Source: Anaeramoeba flamelloides (taxonomy: Eukaryota; Metamonada; Anaeramoebidae). From it: a DNA stretch of 64,000 nt. Both the position numbers and the translations under genes were made by a program. The notes below the pieces were generated by a model, which saw only the letters and a program-made list of their open reading frames with translations, did not search any database and was not told the origin of the DNA. The number at the start of each line of letters is the position of its first letter. The first letter of the stretch is position 1. Of the stretch, positions 20,590 to 33,065 are shown one piece after another. The stretch is from the NCBI GenBank assembly GCA_027625915.1, contig JANTQA010000063.1, positions 4,731,501-4,795,500 of the forward strand. Reading direction: 5' to 3'.

Positions 20590-21912
20590 TTATAATTCCT
20601 TTTTTTCTGGTTTTTCTTCTTCTTCAGTTTCGGACTCTGTTTCGCTTTCGCTTTCACTTTCAGATTCACTTTCCGAGTCAGATTCTGATTCTGATTCTGA
20701 TTCAGATTCGGAATCGGATTCTGTTTCAGTTTTGGCTTGTTCTTCTTCCCACTCCTTATAATCCTTTTGTGCTTCTTTCCTAACCTTCCAAGTTTTTTCA
20801 ATATATTCAAGAGCTGCATCTTTTGAAGTAGAGTCTCCAACAATGATATTATCAAATCCAAGACCGGCGTCCATTGTCCAGATTTCGATTCCTACACCAA
20901 AGATTTTTGATAATTGCCAAGGGTTTTCGTCGACATAGTAAGCCTCGTTTTTAATTTTCTTTGGTTCCCATTCTCCTTTGTATTCAGGGTTATCAATTTT
21001 TTTTGGCTTCCAATCACCTTTGTAATCTGGGTTTGCGATCATTGGTCTTTCCCATTCACCGTCTTCGTCTTCGTCCCAGTCTTCTGGTTCTTGTGCATTT
21101 TCATCTTCGATCATTTCATCTTCGACCCAGTCCTCTGGTTTTTCATCTTCTGGATCCTCGATCATTGCTTCGTCAACCCAGTCTTCTGGTTTTTTGTCTT
21201 CTGGATCGTCGATTTCTTCTTCTTGCCATCCGTCAAAGTCCTCAACTAAGTCGCCCTTTGCTTTAGATTCTCCGTCAATGAATAATTCGAATTTGTTTTC
21301 CTTGTCGACAACTAAGGTGTAAACATGTGGCTCAACATCGTTTTTGATGCTTGGTGGGCTCTTCAAGGCATGTTCTTCCCATTCTTCGGTGTTTGGGTTT
21401 AATTTCTTGTAAATGAAATGGACCTTGTTTGTTCCTCCACACTTGTCGGGTCCAAACATTACAACATAATTGTCTTCGCCGCTGAATTTCTTTGGTTTAA
21501 AATCTTGAAGTAACTTGAGGTATGATCCTGCACATGTTAATTGGTTGTTATACCTTGTTTCATATTGAACCAAGAGACCGCCCTTCGTTGTTTCGAAGGC
21601 TTGATCAAATTTGGTGGAAATACCGTGCTTCCTTGCGGCCTGTTGCGCAATGAGGATTTTGTCTTCTTCAATTCCGTTAGCATTCGAGCCGGATTCGACT
21701 TTCCATTCACCTTTGTAGTCCTTGTTTGTGGTAACAACCCATTCCTTTGGAAGCTTGTCAGATGCCGAAAAGGAAGTTAAAGAGAAAAAGCTTTTTTGTG
21801 CTTTCTCAGCAATTCCTTTATGATCCATTTTGACAACAGGTGCCTGTGCTTCTTCTTCACAAAAGGCTACAAGTGCGAATGTTAAGACAAGAAAAAATAA
21901 GAATTGTTTCAT
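20590..21912 (-). CDS. CALR: Calreticulin
   Basis: A single exon of 440 residues. Residues 1-18 are a signal peptide (MKQFLFFLVLTFALVAFC). The lectin domain has the calreticulin signatures YETRYNNQLTCAGSYLKLL (117-135) and YVVMFGPDKCGGTNKVHFIY (149-168), with Cys127 and Cys158 forming the expected disulfide pair. The P domain (about 231-325) has three type 1 repeats (IDDPEDKKPEDW, IEDPEDEKPEDW, and a looser copy ending EPEDWDEDEDGEW) then three type 2 repeats (IANPDYKGDWKPK, IDNPEYKGEWEPK, IKNEAYY). Three plus three marks calreticulin rather than calnexin (four plus four), and no membrane span is present. WTMDAGLGFDNIIVGD closes the lectin fold. The C tail is an S/E/D/T run, the low-affinity calcium store, ending in KKEL, a KDEL-like ER retrieval signal. 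It is a chaperone for monoglucosylated glycoproteins. A 28-base T-run (coding strand) sits just upstream of the start. Confidence 0.97.
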   Translation of the reverse strand: MKQFLFFLVLTFALVAFCEEEAQAPVVKMDHKGIAEKAQKSFFSLTSFSASDKLPKEWVVTTNKDYKGEWKVESGSNANGIEEDKILIAQQAARKHGISTKFDQAFETTKGGLLVQYETRYNNQLTCAGSYLKLLQDFKPKKFSGEDNYVVMFGPDKCGGTNKVHFIYKKLNPNTEEWEEHALKSPPSIKNDVEPHVYTLVVDKENKFELFIDGESKAKGDLVEDFDGWQEEEIDDPEDKKPEDWVDEAMIEDPEDEKPEDWVEDEMIEDENAQEPEDWDEDEDGEWERPMIANPDYKGDWKPKKIDNPEYKGEWEPKKIKNEAYYVDENPWQLSKIFGVGIEIWTMDAGLGFDNIIVGDSTSKDAALEYIEKTWKVRKEAQKDYKEWEEEQAKTETESDSESESESESESDSESESESESESETESETEEEEKPEKKEL

Positions 21913-21923
21913 TTTGCGTTAAG

Positions 21924-21959
<36 letters not shown>

Positions 21960-22115
21960 CAAAATTTTTTCCTATTTGTTGATGTCCAAATTACATCAGA
22001 GTTTTTCAACTTTTGAGGCCACAGGGCGTAAATTAACAGTTGTCCCGATAGATGGTTTTTTGAGAATGTGTTAAGAAATGTTTTTTTCATTAACCGAAAG
22101 AATTCCTTTTTTTAA

Positions 22116-22671
22116 GGTTGGTCATCCCTGAAATCTGAAAAAAGAATGTCTTGTGTTGGGTGTAGATTAGTAATTTTAGTTATTATCTGAGAAATATTTG
22201 ACTTATTATGATTTTTAATAGTGTCTCAAAAATGAATTTTTGGAATTTTTTCTTTTTTTTTCCAAAATCCAAGTTTAAAAGTGTTGGAATTCATCAATTG
22301 AAAGGTAAAGTAATATAAAAGTGTGATTAATGTGCTGTTGAACAAAATTAATATATTGGTTTTCGTTTTATTTGGAACTTTTAAATAATAATATTTGGTT
22401 AATTAAGTCTAAGGGATATGAAAATTACAATTAGCAAATTAAAAAATAAAAAATTGTCCATAAATTTTCACTCCAATTTATTAGTCTTATACCCTTTTTT
22501 GTAGATTTTTTAAAAAAAAAAAGAAAATTGTCGTAAATTACCTTTTTTGTACCACTATCAAAGTCCATACCAAGTCAAAGATTGATCAGCTAAGAACGGA
22601 TACAACTAATTGACATATTGAATAAAGGATAATATTTTTTTCTTTTTTCTTTTTGTTGGGAATGTAAACTA
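22116..22671 (+). mobile_element. TTAA-type MITE (family E), diverged copy
   Basis: Starts after TTAA (22112-22115) with GGTTGGTCATCCCTGAAAT and ends near GGGAATGTAAACTAGAA. Internal matches to 35321-35872 include CCATACCAAGTCAAAGATTG and GATCAGCTAAGAAC. More diverged than the 35 kb copy, hence older. Confidence 0.65.
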
Positions 22672-23220
22672 GAATGTGATTCATTACTTATATGAAGTAT
22701 TCCAAAAATACAGATATTTTCTTATTTAAGATAAATGATAATTTTTCACTTTTTTTCACTGATACTTGAAAAATAAATTGAAAAATATTCCATTATTAGC
22801 TTTTTTTTTTTTTTTGAATAAACCCAATTTTTGATGATTATTATTTGGAGCGATTATTAACTAATTTTTTCATTGCTTTTTATTTTAATTATTTGAAATT
22901 TAAAAAAATAAATATCATTTTAAAAGATCTTTTTTGACTGGATTTTTATAAGTTAGATACAATGAGACAATTTTACAAATATTACTTTCAAGAGAATAAG
23001 GAAATAGGAACTTTAAGAATACATTTCAAGAGAAATAGAATTAAATTAACAAAGAGAAAATCATCTAATTGAAAAGATTTATATTGAACCATCGGTTCAT
23101 TAAAATAAAATTTTTCTTGAACAAAATTTAGAATATTGTGAATTTTATGTGGTATTTATCGTGTAGGGGAGTATATCTTACTTATATTACGGTAAATTCT
23201 AAGGCAAAAGTATTATAGAT

Positions 23221-23359
23221 GATCACAAATGTAAATAAGGAATGTTGTAAAAAATAGATTTTTTACATTTTTAGAGATAAATAAAGAGTTTCATGTATTT
23301 ATCCCTAAAAATGTAAAAACTCTATTTTTTTACAACATTCATATTTACTCTTGTGATCT
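23221..23359. repeat. Foldback element (family J, short form)
   Basis: An almost complete hairpin of about 139 bp. The left arm reads GATCACAAATGTAAATAAGG, then GAATGTTGTAAAAAATAGA and TACATTTTTAGAGATAAATA. The right arm is its inverse, ending TACAACATTC..CTTGTGATC. A longer relative with the same ends lies at about 48670-49063. Confidence 0.75.
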
Positions 23360-26046
23360 AAAAGATATAATAATTGGATTTTTTTATTTATTCTTGATTT
23401 TAACACATCTATATGTAAAGGCATGTTAATAAAAGTGATCTGAATTATTAGCATTTTTTGCAAGTAAATATTATCAAAATAAAATGAGAATTGATGGAAC
23501 ATTTATTGAAAATTAAAAAAAAATAATAAATTATCATTAAAAGATTCAAAGGGATTGATCTGTAATTGTAAGTATTTTTTCCTCAAAATTTATATAAGAA
23601 AAGGGAAAAAATGACAAATATTGAAATAGAATTGAATAATAAAGTGGAATAAAAAAAAAATCTTCAATTATCTAATTAGATATTTTTATGTTTTTTTTTT
23701 TTTTTGAATAAAAGAACAAGAAATGATACTGTAAATAATATTTGGGGAGAATACTTTATGAAAAAAAAAAAAAAAAAAAAAAAAGGTTTAATTATAAAAA
23801 TTTATATAATTTTCAAGTGAATCTAAAAGTAATTTTTTCCAATTTTTTTATTACTTTTTAGAATGTCTCTATTAGTTTTAATTGAAATATTTTGATTCTT
23901 ATTATTATTCAAGTTTCGTGTTAATTTTTAAATTACTATATTTGCTTTTAATTTGAAGAAAAAAGTTGAACAATACAAAAACAAGCAAATAAACAAAATA
24001 TAAAATAACTAAAAACAATTTAGACTTTGATGTGTCTTTTTAGTATAAGTTTAAACAAATAAAAAAAAAACCAAAAATATAATCTAACAAAATAAAGAAA
24101 AATCAAAGTAAAATATTTTTTTATTTTTTTAATTTCATAAACCAATAGAAAAAATGAATAAAAGTTGAGTATAAAGATAAGTGTTTGTATTAATTGTAAA
24201 GAAACACGGAATTTAAAGTCATTTTTTTTTATTAGTAAGTCTATCACCCTTAACATGTAATTTTTATATGACATAATTTAAATTATAAATTTATTTTAAA
24301 TTTTCAAAAGTGAGAAAAATCCAATAAATATTTTATCAAGAATCAGAATAATATTTTCATAAAATCTTTCAAGGCAAAAAATATTTTTTTTTAATTTTCA
24401 TTGAAATTACAAGTAATTTTTAAGAATATCTTGCACATTATTTCATTATAGTAAATCATACGATATTGAACTAAAATGTTATTATAATTTTAAAGTCCCA
24501 TTTATTTTTTTAAATTTGATATGTTTTTAATAAAAAAAATTATGATTATCTTTAGAATTATATAAGCCTATGAAGGTGATATATTTGATTTAGTTTCAAA
24601 AAAAAGTAAAAAATTATTAAAATATGCACTTCCCCAAGTCTGTTCCTTAGGTTTATTCTTTGAATCAGATTAAAGGTTCATTAATAAAACAATTTTTGAT
24701 TCAAAAAAATATCAATGAAAACAGAAATTTAATAATAAAAAAATGTCTAAAAAAAATCAATATTGAATGATTCAATTATGGTTTATTTTGGTACTTTTCA
24801 CTAAAATATGGAATAAGTGAAGGATTTTTTGATTTAAAAATTCTTTTATTAGCTTTCAAAAATAGCGGAAGATTTTTCATTAGAAAAAAATTTGTTTTAT
24901 TGTTTTTGCTTTTTAATAATAATACATTTTACTAAAGTGTTTAGAGATATAATAATACATAAAGATTAATAAATAAAAATATAGTGTAATCATTTTTCTT
25001 TTTAGAAAGAAAAAGGTAAAAAAAAAAAAATAATAATAAAAAAGTTCATATAATTTTAATATTTGGTTAACAGTGATAAAAAAAAAAAAAAAAACAGATC
25101 AAAAGATCATAATTAGTGTTTCAAAAAATAATAGGTACTTTTTCTTCTTGTTTCAATTTAAAATATAATTTTCCTACCCCATAATATATCCAATTTCAAA
25201 TCAATTTTGAAAGTAAACTCCTTGATAAACATAAGTAATATTTAAATTAGGAATGGAATTTGTTCAAAATATTTCAAAATTAAATAATTTTTTGACAATT
25301 AAAAATTTTAATATAAATTTGATTCTTTAATTGTCTCTATTTTTTGAGAGAAAATTTGCAATTTTAATCCTTTGTTCATAGAATTTATGTTTTAATAATA
25401 TTACTTTCAGCAACTAGTTACACTTTATTCTCTGAAATTTTTTTGTCAATTTCTTTGATTATTTAATGTATAGGTCTTCAATAACAAAAAAGAAAAAAAC
25501 TTTTTTATGAAATACACGGACTAAGCTTTTCTCCACATATTATTTTGATAACAGTACTCACAAAATCAAAAATTGTTTTTACAATATTTTAACTCACAAA
25601 CAAAATTTTCAAAATGAAACCTATTTAGGTTTCCTTAAATATCTTTCAATTTATTTTTGTTAATCAGACAATTGTTGCTTAACTCTTCTTTTAAATCTAT
25701 TTACTTTTTGTTTATTAACACTAAATAAGTTTATTTCAATTAATATATTATATTGAAATATATAATAACACCGAAATATCCATTTCAAGTGATTATTCTG
25801 AAATATTTTGTAATAACATATTTACTAACAATACAATTTGTTAAAGAAAAATCCACTGAAATACTCTTGAAAACAATGGTTCTGTAATATATTACAATAG
25901 TGGAAAGATAAGAAATTAATTGTCGAGTTCTTGAGTTGTAAGAAAATGAAAAGATCATTTTTTACTCTTTTTGACTTTTTTATTTTTTTTATCAGCAAAA
26001 TTACAAAACACAAATTTTAAATATTTAACCAATCTGTTTCCCAACA

Positions 26047-26844
26047 ATGTCAAAAGTTGTTATTGATTTAGGAACTTATACTTTTAAATTTGGCTTTGGA
26101 ATAAAGACATACCCCTTTGAATCTCACGAAATCAAATGTTCTGAATATGGAGATCCCTTTAATGGTACCGAAATCACGGATCTTGATGCTTTCAAAAAGA
26201 TGATTGGTAAAATCTTTGAAACACTGGAGGTTGAACCAAAGACGTGCCAAGTTCTTGTTAGTGCTCCTAAACATGAGCCTTATGAATTGGACGAAATATT
26301 GGCGAGTTATTTCTTCAAGGAATTAAATGTTCAGGGCTTTTATTTAGCCTGCCAGCCTGTTCTGTCGATGTACAGCTGTGGCCGGCTGAACGGTTTAGTT
26401 ATTGAGGTCGGTCAGAATTTTGTTCAAATCGTGCCTGCACGAAACGGGTGGGCTGTTTACGATTCAATCAAAGTGGTCAAAATCAGCGAAAATTTTGAAA
26501 TTGAAGAAATCACAAATTCAATCCAAGAATCTATCAATTCAATCAAAGAATCTTCCCATGAAATTTTGCTGCAAAATATTGTTATAACTGGTGGGCCGAC
26601 GAACGACAAAGAATTTGATGGCAAATTAGAAAAGAAATTGATCGAAATTTACCCCAACAAAAAAATAGCTACCTACGGGATACCCTATAAAATGGGAAGG
26701 CATAACTCTGCTTTAATTGGCGGGTGTATACTTTCTGTTCATAAAGATTTTCAGGCAATGTGGATTACAAACGACAAATATCAAGAATTGGGGGGCGATG
26801 TTCTCAAGTGTGTTTACACAGTCCCAGAAGAAGCGAAATTTTAA
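26047..26844 (+). CDS. Miniature actin-fold protein (actin-related, lacking subdomains 2 and 4)
   Basis: A single exon of 265 residues against about 375 for actin. Actin landmarks appear in order: phosphate 1 loop DLGTYTFKFGF (7-17), LVSAPKHEPYE (70-80; actin LLTEAPLNPK), LACQPVLSMYSCGRLNGLVI (100-119; actin AIQAVLSLYASGRTTGIVM), phosphate 2 VGQNFVQIVP (121-130), adenosine motif ITGGPTN (180-186), and SALIGGCIL..FQAMWIT (221-241; actin VWIGGSIL..FQQMWIS). About 45 residues forming subdomain 2 and about 85 forming subdomain 4 are missing, with no intron-like gap. The catalytic Asp154 position is Glu (VIEVG), so ATP hydrolysis is doubtful. It may cap or regulate actin or Arp complexes, or be a degenerate Arp. 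The family is sure; the role is unknown. Confidence 0.8.
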   Translation: MSKVVIDLGTYTFKFGFGIKTYPFESHEIKCSEYGDPFNGTEITDLDAFKKMIGKIFETLEVEPKTCQVLVSAPKHEPYELDEILASYFFKELNVQGFYLACQPVLSMYSCGRLNGLVIEVGQNFVQIVPARNGWAVYDSIKVVKISENFEIEEITNSIQESINSIKESSHEILLQNIVITGGPTNDKEFDGKLEKKLIEIYPNKKIATYGIPYKMGRHNSALIGGCILSVHKDFQAMWITNDKYQELGGDVLKCVYTVPEEAKF

Positions 26845-27185
26845 ATTTGTTTTTTTTTTTTTAATTTAAAATGCTTTGAAAGAAAAGCCTTTATAAACTT
26901 TTTAATTGAAATAAACCTTTTAAATACCCTTTTTCAAAGCAGTGAATACTTTTGAAATTTAATAATAATCCTGCTCATTTCAAAAGTCAAAATTAAATAA
27001 TCAATTTCAAGACTAAATAAATTGAAGCAAATCAAATACAAGAATTCGTTCAAAACAATTTTCAAGAAAAAGCTGTGATGTGTATATGAAATTTGTGAAG
27101 TGGGAGTAAAGAAAACCAGTATAATCCAACAATATTACTCTTTTTAAATTCTAAAAACAATTCAGATGATATCAGAGTTTTAAGC
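26845..27185. other. AT-rich stretch downstream of the mini-actin gene
   Basis: A T-run directly after the stop and no further gene. It presumably contains the 3' UTR. Confidence 0.4.
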
Positions 27186-27960
27186 CATTTCCATTAAGGG
27201 CCGAGTCATTTACCGTCGATTTGCTCAATACTCAAGGAGTGACTTGAAACCCAAAAATGTTATTGTGAAATTGCCCTTCTTTTGATTGACAAAATTCAAA
27301 TAACAAAAAAAAAAGTTTCAAAGTAATCTTGATTGGGAAAAAATTCAGCAAACAAAATTAAGTTCAAAAGAGTTCTCAATTGTAAAAAAAAATAAATTAT
27401 ATTAAAACAAAAGTTTTATTCTCAATTTCAATAAATCAAAACCTTAATTACTTGCTTCTTTTTGAAAAAATTCAAGGGTTAAATTTCTTCAATTTAAAAC
27501 AAATTGTTTTCTAAAAGTACACAATCAATTTGATTTGATTTAATCTAATTTGTGGTTATATTGCAACCCTCTATATTTGACAAGTAAACATTTTGGAACA
27601 TTCTTGAGAAAAAAATAACTCATTTAAGAAATGAAAAAAAAAAAAATCTTCGAGATCTCAAAGAGCGCCATAGAGCGACACTCGAAAACTGGACATAGTT
27701 GTTTTTAAAAATTAAATATTGGGACCATTCTAATTGGAAATTGAGTTTAGCTCTTTGACAATTTTTTCTAAAAATACACTCTTTTTTGATTCTTGGTTTT
27801 TGAAGATTGAACGCACTTCACATCTCAGTTAATTTTTAATTGGTTATTATTCCTCATAAAAATTACGAAAAATTTTTTTCACAAATTCCATAAAAATTAT
27901 TTGTAACCCTAATGATAAGACCGTTGAAAGTGAAAATAATAAATTTTGGATAAATTACTT
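27186..27960 (+). mobile_element. TTAA-like dispersed element (family F), copy 1
   Basis: Starts at TTAAGGGCCGAGTCATTTAC and shares long ordered similarity with copies at 38510-39070, 58825-59520 and, inverted, about 40140-40900. Marker strings are CAATTTAAAACAAATTG, ATTTGTGGTTAT, AACTCATTT and the TTTTTAATTGGTTATTATTC segment near the right end. The ends are inverted relatives of TTAAGGNNNGAGTCATT, best seen at the right ends of the other copies. No coding capacity. Confidence 0.65.
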
Positions 27961-28734
27961 CCAAGATAGAGTTAAGCAGTTTTTGTAACACTTTTAAAAA
28001 TGTTTCATATTATTATTTTTTTACAAAGTTGAAATAAGGAAGAGTTAAAAAATATAGAATAATTTTCATTTTTAATTAGTTTTTCAAGAGCTATAATTTT
28101 TTTACAAATTGTTATCAAACAATTTTTAAGAAAAATCGATATAATGATTTAAAGAAGAATTGGAATACAACTCAAATGATTTTTTTTTATTCAAGAATTG
28201 ATATATATATATATTTATATATATAAACCCATTTTCCTTCAGAGGGGTCCAGTTTTATTGAAGAAATAAAAAATATTCTATGAGTTTATTCCGTTATTCT
28301 TTTCAAAGAAAAAATTCCAATTTTTAGATCAAAATCTTTTTTTCTCATTTATTCAATTTTTTTTTTTTTTCTTTTTTTTTAAAAATTATCATAAAAAAAA
28401 TGTTTACAACTCCAAATTAACATTAAGAAAAGTGATACTTTGTATTTTCTTTTAAAATACATTCATTTACAAGTAAAAAATCTTATTGTCAACAATTTTA
28501 ATTTAATAAAGAAATTATGAATTTAGCAAGAGAAGTTCCTATGAAAAGGTACCAAAATTTTTCTTAATATTTAGTTTTATTTTGAAATTTATGATTTTTT
28601 GAGGATTTTCTACTTTTATTATCAACTCTAATACAAAGTTTATTATGTAATGTATTTTTAGACAATCTACGTTTGGTTGATTCTTAAAAATTAGTGAATT
28701 TTTCATTTTTGGATATACCTATTGAGTGAAACGG

Positions 28735-28739
28735 AGTTT

Positions 28740-28774
<35 letters not shown>

Positions 28775-29290
28775 GACCCTTTCTTATTCGAGAAGAATTA
28801 ATAATTAAATCTAATTCATAATTTATTAATAAATCATTCAAATTATATAAAAAACCTGATATTTTAAAAATTAAATATAATAGAACCAAAAAATAAAAAA
28901 AATGTGAGTCACAATTCTTCAAATGAGCGTTACTGATTTTTAATTATTGTACTTTCACTGATAAAAGGTTTACAAGGAGATTTCATTATAATATATAAAA
29001 TTCATTTTAAAAGATATTATATAGTCTCAATTTTCTAAAAGATTATTTGTCTTTTCTGAGATCGTTTTTTTTTTTTCAAAATTGATCTTTCATCAAAAAA
29101 AAAAAAAAAAGAAAAAAAAATGAAAGACAAAACTAAAATTTACAAAAAGGAAAAAAAAAGAAAAAAAGAAAAAAAGAAATCAAAAAGAAAACACAAAAAA
29201 AAATTTTTTAAATATTTTTTTTGTAATGGAAATGAAAAAAAAAAATAGATTCCGATGTGTTGTAGTTTTATGGACTTAATAATTTTATGA
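28735..29290. repeat. Dispersed repeat, family L copy 1
   Basis: Begins with (TA)n (28740-28774) and runs in parallel with 56335-56900: AATTAAATCTRATTCATAAT, AAACCTGATATTTTAAAAAT, ATGAGCGTTA, GTCTCAATTTTCTAAA, TTATTTGTCTTTTC. Both copies end in A-rich tracts. The shared start at a (TA)n tract hints at a microsatellite-seeded or microsatellite-targeted element. Confidence 0.6.
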
Positions 29291-30054
29291 AAACCCAGAG
29301 TTTAATTTCCATAGTTTCTTTATTAATCTTATTGGATCCGAAAAATCCTTAATTAATAAAATTGAAAAAAATAAATAAAAAAAATGAAATTTAAAAAATA
29401 AAAAATCAAATTAAAATAAAATTAGAAACATTTATTTTGGTTTGGTCTGTAACCTAGAAAAAAAAGTAATCGTCCGAAATTTTACAATTAAAAAATCTCT
29501 TTATTCTAAACCAATACTTTTCAAAAATAACATTTATGATCCATCAGAAAAAAAAAAATTAAAAACAAGAAGAAAATTTAATACTTTACTTGTAGGGTAT
29601 ATTTTCATTTAAAGCGTGAGATAAATGAAAATTGGCATTTTATCATGAAAAAAATTGAATTTAATACCAAATGAAAAAGTTTAATTTTGTATTTTTTATA
29701 AACTCCGAAATATTTAAAATTTTCTTTTTCTTTTAATACTCTTGAAAATTGTAAAAATTTTAGACACAAAGAAATAAAAATATTTTTAAAAAAAAAAAAT
29801 TAAATATTCAGATGAAGAAAAGAACTACAAATTTTCTATTTATAATTTCTAAATAGGATCATATCACCTATTTTTTTATATACATAATTGTATAACATTT
29901 TAATTTAATCAAACATTATCAATTGAAATTAAATATAATAATTCATCAAATTCATTAACTTAAATGTAATAATTAAAATTTAAGTCTTATTTTTTCCCCA
30001 ATTAATCTGAATTTAGAATTCTTACTGTGTGTTAATGGGGTGCAAATATTAAAA
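29291..30054. other. AT-rich non-coding stretch
   Basis: No gene, RNA or clear repeat seen between family L and the long inverted-repeat element. Confidence 0.4.
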
Positions 30055-30395
30055 GCGGGAAGTATATTACAAATTTCTGATTATTAAAAAAATAGTTACA
30101 ACAAAATCTCTGTTTTTAATATTTTTTTTAAGGTATATTCCAACTTTATTTATTTCATAACCCAAACAACTTATTTGAATCTTTAAAACATTTTATCACT
30201 ACAATAATATTTTACATTGATCAAATAAAAATTTATTTTAAAATTGAAAAATTATTCACCAAAAAAATTAATTTTTTTCAAATTCATCAACTTGAAATTT
30301 GTGATCAATTATTATTTTTATAAGATGGATTCTATTTCATCTCATGGGTAATATAATTAAATCACTAAAATAGTTATTTAGTTTATGTTTTATAG

Positions 30396-30542
<147 letters not shown>

Positions 30543-31229
30543 TTTTTACCTGTCTATATTTCTAAATAGTAAATTTATTCATGTACCATTTATTGAATTT
30601 TGTAAAAAATCATATCATTTTTGATAATTTACTTTTTGAATTTTACTTTTAACATAACTTTTATTTTATTATTTTTTTTACTTAAACTACCTCTTTACAA
30701 AATGTAAAAAATATCTCTTTTCTTCATTGTGGAAATAAATTCAAATTATATTGCCAATAAGTAATAAACTCTTTTCATATTAATTTTTATTTTTAAAAGA
30801 ATTATCACATTACTTCCTTATAATATACATCCAGTCTATAATAATTTTTATTTACTTTGGTATAAAAACACGGATCAATACAACAACCAACAGCAAATAC
30901 AAATTCTTAATCTATATATTAAACTATTTTTCAGTCTGAGGGGACCAGTTGTAATGGTATAATACATGTGTTTAAAGGGTTTGTATAGATATTAGAAGAA
31001 AAATTTTATTTTGGAAATTTTCAAAATTGAAATCATTTTTTCATATTTTTTACACACTTTTGTTTTTTTTTTCGCTTTTTTTTTAAAACCTAATTCAGTT
31101 GCAAAAAAATTTTTTATTGCAAGATCTATAGTCACTTGGTAAAAATGTGTTATTCTAATGTCATTGAAATCATGTAAAGATTGTTGAGAAATCTATTGAT
31201 TTCTATTGCACTTTCATTAATCTTTGATC

Positions 31230-31392
31230 CTGATATTTGTTTAATATCGTGAAAAATTTTCACTTCATTTTCATTTCCTTTTTCAAATAGAGACCACAAA
31301 TACCAAAAAACTTCATTTGGGGGCTTTATTTCTAAAAGAAAAGTATGGAAAGTGAAGTGAAAAATGTTTCATATTTATTATTCAAATACCAG
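31230..31392. mobile_element. Family D MITE, second copy
   Basis: Ends CTGATATTTG and, inverted, CAAATACCAG, with subterminal GAAAAATTTTCACTTC mirrored by GAAGTGAAAAATG. TA follows at 31393-31394. More diverged than the copy at 8658. Confidence 0.6.
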
Positions 31393-31708
31393 TAGAAGTT
31401 CAAAACGAACATCGTTCTTTTTCTCAATAGATCCCTAAGAATTTGAGTTTTTCAATTTTTTAGAAAATATAGTTGTTAATTAGTTTTCTTTCAGACATGG
31501 ATACCAACAATTCTTTGAAGTATTTTATTCTGTTTATTTCTTAATTTTTCTTCCAAGGTCAATTATATAAAATAATTGATATTTGAAAAAAACGTTGGGT
31601 CACTTTGACTGAAACATAGTTTAGATCTAAAATAAAATAACTGAAAGGTTTGCTCTTTAATTATACTTTGTATTGTTGTTTATTTGTTTTTACTTTAGAA
31701 TTTTATAG

Positions 31709-31904
31709 TGCAATCAGTTAAACTTTTTAGACACAAACTTTGAACGAAATTTAAGATGTAAAAAAATCTCAAATTAAAGTTCAATAATTCAAATTCTAGT
31801 AAATTAATTGTAAAAAAAAATTTTCAAAAAATATGCTTTAATTTGAGATTTTTTTGTTCCTTAAATTTCATTAAAAGTTTGTGTCTTAAAAGTGGAACTG
31901 ACTA
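31709..31904. mobile_element. Family G MITE, copy 1
   Basis: About 196 bp with long inverted ends. The right end AGTGGAACTGACT mirrors AGTGCAATCAGTTAAACTTT; subterminal CACAAACTTTGAACGAAAT mirrors ATTTCATTAAAAGTTTGTG. Similar to the copies at 37157 and 38058, but more diverged. Confidence 0.7.
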
Positions 31905-33065
31905 TATTATCAAACAGAAATTTTATTTTTGGCAAGTGTTTAATTACCACAAAATAAATTTTACAGTGAATATTTTAGGATTTTTTCTTTTTTTTGGTTA
32001 CAGACCAAATCAAATAAATGATTATTTCGTTTATTTTCATTTGATTTTTTATTTTTTAAATTTCTTTTTTTTTATTTATTTTTTTCAGTTTCAATAATGA
32101 AATATTTTTGAATGTAGTAAGATAAAATAAGAAATTATCCACTTTAGTACGAATTTTTGAAAAGTTGTTTATTTTATGTTATCGTAACATATAGAATTCT
32201 TGAGTTCTTTTTTGAGTTGTTTAGCTTACAAAATTATCCTACCTGTGATATAAGTTAATTTTGAGTTTAACTGATACTTTGATTGAGATTACTTACAATG
32301 GATTGGGGTATGATATTTTTCGGGTATTATTTTATCATTTTTTTCTATGCTGTGTTGAAAAGGATAAGTATTATATTAGAATGTATGAATTCCATAAAGA
32401 AGTAATATTATAATTCATTAAAAATAATTTTTAATATGAAAAGGGTTCATTACTTACTGATAGTATAATTTGGATTTTTTTCAACAACGAAGAAAAGAAA
32501 TATTAGAAAACCATGTAAAATGTCGTAATTTGGTCAAAAAATATCATTAGAATTATTCGAAAATATTTTTAAAATCATAAAATACTAAAAAGGGTAACTT
32601 ATCAAAAATGAAATTATTTTTGTTCCAAAAAAAAATAAATAATTCATTGGTAAATAATTGTTTAGAAATAAAGACATGCGAAAAAGCACTTAGTAGAAAA
32701 AATTTTTTATAGGGAAAATCTTCTTGTTTAGAAAAATTAAAATTAATTAATATAAATATATAACTCATGGACGAAAATAGAATTCATCTTATCAAAAAAA
32801 TAATTGATCACATATTTCAAGTTAATGAATTTGAAAATAATTAATTTTTAGAAGTGAAAAATTTTTTAATTTTAAAATACTTTTTTATGTGATCAATAAA
32901 AATTATTATTGTAGTGATACAATGTTTTAAAGATTCAAATAAGTTGTTTGGATAATGAAATCAATAAAGTTAGAATATACCTTAAAAAATATTAAAAACA
33001 GAAATTTTGTTGTTACTAATTTTTTTCAAGTATTGTAAATTAGTAATAAACTTTCCAATTGTATT

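Larger units (their letters stand above)
21913..26046. other. Intergenic region between calreticulin and mini-actin
   Basis: The genes are divergent, so two promoters lie here. It contains a family E MITE (22116-22671), a foldback at 23221-23359, homopolymer runs near 22800 and 23760, and otherwise featureless AT-rich DNA. The 84-codon minus frame at 24020-24274 is F/L/I/K-rich and looks like chance. Confidence 0.45.

Noticed and set aside
20914-21266. Plus-strand frames opposite calreticulin
   Set aside because: Antisense shadows of the P-domain repeats.
31843-32097. 84-codon frame on the plus strand
   Set aside because: It starts inside a family G MITE arm and continues into AT-rich DNA.
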